This document shows positions 20,501 through 23,675 of a DNA stretch of 23,675 bases, piece by piece. Each line of letters begins with the position of its first letter. Position 1 is the first letter of the stretch. The position numbers and the translations under genes were made by a program. This DNA comes from Muribaculaceae bacterium. Its GTDB lineage: Bacteria; Bacteroidota; Bacteroidia; Bacteroidales; Muribaculaceae. Location of the stretch: assembly GCA_029057255.1 (NCBI GenBank), contig JAICZO010000184.1:1-23675 (forward strand), written 5' to 3'. Under the pieces are notes generated by a model. It was not told where the DNA came from and did no database searches. It saw only the letters and a program-made list of their open reading frames with translations.

Positions 20501-22528
20501 TTACTCTGTGGCCAGGACACGGTTGACCATGCCCGGGTCGATTTCGCGGATATCGTCTTTATCGTCATGGCTGACTGCGATTTCGCTGTCGACCTGCTGC
20601 CAGATTGAATTGTTGCTCTTGAACTCGGGCACGATGTGCTTCATTTCAGCTACGATATCGTGTCCGCCGCCACGGTAGAGGCACTCGCGAAGACGCTCAA
20701 GGTGTGACTGGACGTCATTATACTCGTAAGCGCGCACGCGGGCAATCATGATTTTCTTGTGGTGTGTTGCGATGGTGTGCTCCTTCTCGTTGAGCAGCTC
20801 CTCATAGAGCTTCTCGCCGGGGCGCAGACCGGTCTCGATGACTTCGATGTCCTCGCCCGGACGCAGGCCCGACAGGGATATCATGCGGTGTGCGAGGTCC
20901 CATATCTTGACGGGCTGACCCATGTCGAAGACAAAGATTTCGCCGCCGGAACCCATGACACCGGCCTCGAGCACGAGCGAGCATGCCTCGGGGATGGTCA
21001 TGAAGTAGCGGATGATGTCGCGGTGGGTGATGGTGACGGGGCCGCCCTGCTCTATCTGCTTGCGGAAGAGGGGTATCACAGAGCCGTTGGAGCCGAGCAC
21101 GTTACCGAAGCGGGTGGTGATGAAGCGTGTCGACACACGGTCGGAGTTGCGGCGCATGTGGAAGAAGAGACTCTGCACGTAAATCTCGGCGATACGCTTG
21201 GAGGCGCCCATGACATTGGTGGGGTTGACAGCCTTGTCGGTCGACACCATGACAAACTTCTCGACGCCGTACTTCACCGACAGGTCGGCCATGTTCTTGG
21301 TGCCGAAGACATTGGTCATGACAGCCTCGGCAGGGTTGCGCTCCATCATGGGCACATGCTTGTATGCCGCGGCGTGGAAGACGTAGCGGGGGCGGTACTT
21401 CTGGAAGGCGTGCTCCATGCGGTCGCGGTTGGCCACGTCGCCGATGAAGAGATGTATCTTCATGTCGGGGAATGTCGACTCAAGCTCGAGCTGCATGTCG
21501 TGCATGGGGGTCTCGGCCTGGTCGAGCAGCACGATCTCGGAAGCGTCGAGAGCCGCCACCTGGCGCACAATCTCGCTGCCTATCGAGCCGGCGGCGCCGC
21601 TGATGAGCACCACCTGGCCGTGGATGACACTGCGGATATTGGTGTTGACAGTGCGGATGGGCTCGCGGCCGAGCAGGTCCTCTATACGGATATCGTGGAC
21701 GTGCGTCGAGAGGTTGGGCATCGACTTGCTGTTGGTGTCGAACTCTTCAACCTGGTTGAGCATCAGCAGCTTGATGCGGTGCTGAAGGAAGATGTCGGCA
21801 GTGCCGCTGCGCATAAGCTCGAGCTGTGTGGAGAGGAACAGCAGCGTATCGCACTTATAGAACTCGAAGACTTCCTTGACGGTATTGGGGTCGTAAGCCA
21901 CCACCGGTATACCGTTGACAGTCTGGTCACTGTTCTTAGAGGCGAGGCTCAGCAGGGCGACAGGGTCATAGCGGCCCTCGAACTCGCTCTTGAGAGCCGA
22001 GGCGAGGAAGAATGAGTTGATGGCCGAGCCGAGCACGATGATGCGTTTCTTCTTCTGGCCCACGCCTGCCATCGTTATATACAGGTACTTTATCGACAGG
22101 CGCATCAGCAGCATGAGCGTGAACGACATCACGCCGATGATGAAGATGTTCCAGAAGCTGAAATAGAAGAATCCCAAGGTGACGAACGTCACGAGCGACA
22201 CCATCGACAGCAAGGCCGAGGCGGCCACGATGAGCATGACAAGGCGGTAGGTATCCTCGATGACCGACAGGCGGATGATATACCGGCTGGTGCCCAGAGC
22301 GAGCGTCAGAACCGCATAGACCACAAACTCGACTATGGCCCTTGAAAGCGGAGTATAGATAAAGGAATCGCCATAGGTGTTGTGCATGCCGAAAGCAAGA
22401 GTAAGGGCACAGCTGAAGCCTATCAGAAGAAGGTCGGCGAGGAAAACCATCCACTTAGGTGAAGGACGGTCGACAAAGTTCTGGATTAGAGTTGAGTTGG
22501 CAAGTAACTTTATTAGTTTCTTTTTCAT
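20501..22528 (-). CDS. CapD/FlaA1/PglF-type membrane-bound nucleotide-sugar 4,6-dehydratase
   Basis: This 675-residue protein begins with an N-terminal membrane region of about four helices (residues about 30-150). A Rossmann-like regulatory domain follows (KRIIVLGSAINSFFLA, near 170), then a short-chain dehydrogenase domain with the NAD loop VVLISGAAGSIGSEIV near residue 310, FHAAAYKHVPMMERNP, VMVSTDKAVNPTNVMGASKRIAE (about 422-445) and TTRFGNVLGSNGSVIPLF. In the catalytic segment the usual Tyr of YxxxK is Met (MGASK), as in the FlaA1/PglF/WbpM group that makes 4-keto-6-deoxy sugars from UDP-GlcNAc. It acts at the inner membrane in capsule, O-antigen or protein glycan synthesis. I chose the ATG; a TTG nine bases upstream is less likely. 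It is the first gene of a three-gene operon. Confidence 0.92.
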   Translation of the reverse strand: MKKKLIKLLANSTLIQNFVDRPSPKWMVFLADLLLIGFSCALTLAFGMHNTYGDSFIYTPLSRAIVEFVVYAVLTLALGTSRYIIRLSVIEDTYRLVMLIVAASALLSMVSLVTFVTLGFFYFSFWNIFIIGVMSFTLMLLMRLSIKYLYITMAGVGQKKKRIIVLGSAINSFFLASALKSEFEGRYDPVALLSLASKNSDQTVNGIPVVAYDPNTVKEVFEFYKCDTLLFLSTQLELMRSGTADIFLQHRIKLLMLNQVEEFDTNSKSMPNLSTHVHDIRIEDLLGREPIRTVNTNIRSVIHGQVVLISGAAGSIGSEIVRQVAALDASEIVLLDQAETPMHDMQLELESTFPDMKIHLFIGDVANRDRMEHAFQKYRPRYVFHAAAYKHVPMMERNPAEAVMTNVFGTKNMADLSVKYGVEKFVMVSTDKAVNPTNVMGASKRIAEIYVQSLFFHMRRNSDRVSTRFITTRFGNVLGSNGSVIPLFRKQIEQGGPVTITHRDIIRYFMTIPEACSLVLEAGVMGSGGEIFVFDMGQPVKIWDLAHRMISLSGLRPGEDIEVIETGLRPGEKLYEELLNEKEHTIATHHKKIMIARVRAYEYNDVQSHLERLRECLYRGGGHDIVAEMKHIVPEFKSNNSIWQQVDSEIAVSHDDKDDIREIDPGMVNRVLATE

Positions 22529-22588
22529 AACTAACAATGATCAGTCATGTACTGACGGAGAAAGATTAATTTCACTGGGAAGAGCCGA

Positions 22589-22619
22589 CAAAGTTACAAA
22601 ATATATTTCACAACACAAA
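22589..22619 (-). promoter_or_regulatory. Bacteroidetes-type promoter for the capD-like - DUF4923 - carbonic anhydrase operon
   Basis: On the minus strand TTTG (plus 22616-22619) is followed by 19 bases and TAACTTTG (plus 22589-22596). Transcription would start near 22585, leaving a leader of about 57 bases. The -7 box has the same TAACTTTG sequence as the dnaE promoter. Confidence 0.75.
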
Positions 22620-22620
22620 A

Positions 22621-22694
22621 TAGAAAGATGACCGCGCACGCTCGCGCCCGAGAAGCCCCGCGGCAACGCACAGCCGCCGTCGCGCGCGTTTCTA
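22621..22694. repeat. GC-rich island bounded by a short inverted repeat, between divergent promoters
   Basis: The 279-base gap between the capD-like gene and spt holds a very GC-rich core inside AT-rich flanks. TAGAAA at 22621-22626 is the inverse complement of TTTCTA at 22689-22694. Allowing a six-base bulge, the pairing continues with CGCGC (22633-22637) against GCGCG (22684-22688). I see no reading frame, tRNA or strong terminator T run in it. Its role is unknown. Confidence 0.4.
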
Positions 22695-22734
22695 AAAAAA
22701 AGCCAAAGATGCTCAGTATTTACAAAATTTATGC

Positions 22735-22742
22735 TACCTTTG
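22735..22742 (+). promoter_or_regulatory. -7 box of the serine palmitoyltransferase gene
   Basis: TACCTTTG matches TAnnTTTG. No good TTTG element lies 19-21 bases upstream, so the match is partial. Transcription would start near 22747, giving a leader of about 60 bases that contains a small inverted repeat (CGGAA 22752-22756 with TTCCG 22768-22772). Confidence 0.6.
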
Positions 22743-22807
22743 CAGCCTGTTCGGAAGTAAAGTACAATTCCGGCAGATAGTTTATCCCCAATTATTATCC
22801 ATAAACT

Positions 22808-23675
22808 ATGAAACCTTTACAGGCCAAGCTCTCTAAATATACCGCGCCGCAGGAAGCTAAGGCGGCAGGCATCTATCCTTATTTCCGTGCAATCTCGTCG
22901 GAGCAGGATCCCGAAGTGACCATCAACGGCAAGCGCGTGCTCATGTTCGGCTCGAACTGCTACACCGGTCTCGTCAACGACCCCCGCATCAAAGAAGCCG
23001 CTATCGAAGCAACCCGCAAATACGGCACCGGCTGCGCCGGCTCACCCTTCCTCAACGGCACCCTCGACCTCCACAAGCAGCTTGAGGCCCGCATCGCCGA
23101 GTATATCGGCAAGGAAGACGTCATGATCTACTCCACCGGCTTCGGCGTAAACCTCGGCGTAGTGTCGACCCTCACCGGCCGCGAAGACTACATCCTCTGG
23201 GACGAACAGGACCACGCCTCTATCATCGAAGGCCGCCGTCTGTCGTTCAGCCAGTCGCTCAAGTACAAGCACAACGACATGGAGTCGCTCGAGAAGCAGC
23301 TCCAGAAATGCGACCCCGACAAAATCAAGCTCATCGTCACCGACGGCGTCTTCTCGATGGAAGGCGACGTGGCCAACGTGCCCGCTATCGTCGAGCTCGC
23401 AAAGAAATACAACGCCACTGTCATGGTCGACGAGGCTCACTCGATCGGCGTATTCGGCGAAGGCGGCCGCGGCATCTGCAACCACTTCGGCATGACCGAC
23501 GACGTCGACCTCATCATGGGTACATTCTCGAAGTCGTTCGCTTCGCTGGGCGGTTTCATTGCCACCGACAAGGAAATCACCAACTTCCTCCGCCACCAGT
23601 CACGCTCCTACATCTTCACCGCCAGCATCACACCCGCCTCGACAGCTGCCGCTCTCAAGGCCATCGACCTGATGA
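22808..23675 (+). CDS. spt: Serine palmitoyltransferase (alpha-oxoamine synthase family), 3' end outside the window
   Basis: The first 289 residues of a PLP enzyme are visible, in an open frame running off the window edge. They contain MFGSNCYTGL (46-55), KYGTGCAGSPFLNGTLDLH (71-89), DHASIIEGRR with the PLP-stacking His136, VTDGVFSMEGD, VMVDEAHSIGVFG with Asp208 and His211, and GTFSKSFASLGG with the PLP lysine Lys242. These match the alpha-oxoamine synthases. The NDPR, PYFRAI, LKYKHNDMESLEKQL and TFSKSFASLGG wording fits the Bacteroidetes serine palmitoyltransferases, which join serine and an acyl thioester at the start of sphingolipid synthesis, better than 2-amino-3-ketobutyrate CoA ligase. 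It has no membrane segment, as is usual for bacterial homologues. It diverges from the capD-like operon. Specificity is inferred; the oxoamine synthase family is certain. Confidence 0.88.
   Translation, partial: MKPLQAKLSKYTAPQEAKAAGIYPYFRAISSEQDPEVTINGKRVLMFGSNCYTGLVNDPRIKEAAIEATRKYGTGCAGSPFLNGTLDLHKQLEARIAEYIGKEDVMIYSTGFGVNLGVVSTLTGREDYILWDEQDHASIIEGRRLSFSQSLKYKHNDMESLEKQLQKCDPDKIKLIVTDGVFSMEGDVANVPAIVELAKKYNATVMVDEAHSIGVFGEGGRGICNHFGMTDDVDLIMGTFSKSFASLGGFIATDKEITNFLRHQSRSYIFTASITPASTAAALKAIDLM

Noticed and set aside
20759..22015. A 418-residue open frame on the plus strand, opposite the capD-like gene
   Set aside because: Antisense shadow of an intact gene with clear catalytic motifs; no signal peptide, domain or promoter supports it.
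22808..23675. 2-amino-3-ketobutyrate CoA ligase (kbl) as the name for the last gene
   Set aside because: It is the same enzyme family, but the N-terminal segment and the TFSKSFASLGG form of the lysine motif fit the serine palmitoyltransferases of Bacteroidetes better, and no threonine dehydrogenase gene is adjacent in the visible part.
1..23675. tRNA, rRNA, CRISPR arrays, insertion sequences, phage genes or attachment sites
   Set aside because: I looked through the intergenic gaps on both strands and saw no cloverleaf, repeat-spacer series, transposase or terminal repeats. The gene set is ordinary chromosomal backbone plus part of a glycan-use locus.

Overview
The window looks like the chromosome of a GC-rich member of Bacteroidales, most likely Muribaculaceae or a close relative. 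This placement is inferred from gene content and promoter style, not from a marker gene. It rests on a SusC/SusD/SusE-type uptake locus with lipoprotein signals, the Bacteroidetes-restricted families DUF4831 and DUF4923, a Bacteroidetes-type serine palmitoyltransferase, no convincing Shine-Dalgarno sites, and repeated Bacteroidetes sigma-factor promoters (TTTG, 18-20 nt, TAnnTTTG). No tRNA, rRNA, CRISPR array, insertion sequence or phage gene was found. No stretch longer than 300 bases lacks a gene.

Layout. (1) 1-4913, plus strand: the 3' part of a polysaccharide-utilisation locus, comprising a SusC C-terminus, SusD and two SusE/SusF-like surface lipoproteins. A strong terminator at about 4940 closes it. 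(2) 5137-6054, plus: a separately promoted secreted protein with starch-binding-like modules and a C-terminal T9SS-type sorting tail, ending in a perfect hairpin terminator. (3) 13096 down to 6180, minus: an apparent operon dnaE - thioredoxin - nnrDE (NAD(P)H-hydrate repair) - DUF4831, the last two joined by an ATGA overlap. (4) 13192-14088, plus: a lone family 2 glycosyltransferase, diverging from dnaE and converging on mutS. (5) 17493 down to 14095, minus: ftsB/divIC-like gene, a small four-helix membrane protein, and mutS. (6) 19141 down to 17555, minus: nadB. (7) 22528 down to 19226, minus: a CapD/FlaA1-type nucleotide-sugar dehydratase, DUF4923 and a beta-carbonic anhydrase. (8) 22808 to the window end, plus: serine palmitoyltransferase, truncated by the window edge.

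How the genes fit together. The sus-like genes bind and import a glycan, possibly an alpha-glucan judging by the WD-type modules in the E/F-like proteins. No glycoside hydrolase lies inside the window. The rest is core metabolism (replication, mismatch repair, NAD synthesis and repair, redox, bicarbonate supply) mixed with envelope functions (division, surface sugars, sphingolipids).

I did not find a clear new multi-gene system. The observations most worth following are two genes whose -7 promoter box ends four bases before the ATG and which are probably leaderless, overlapping head-on promoters between dnaE and the glycosyltransferase, an apparent small deletion in the nucleotide-binding loop of the NnrE epimerase domain, and a soluble SusE/F-like protein carrying a T9SS-like tail next to a sus-like locus.
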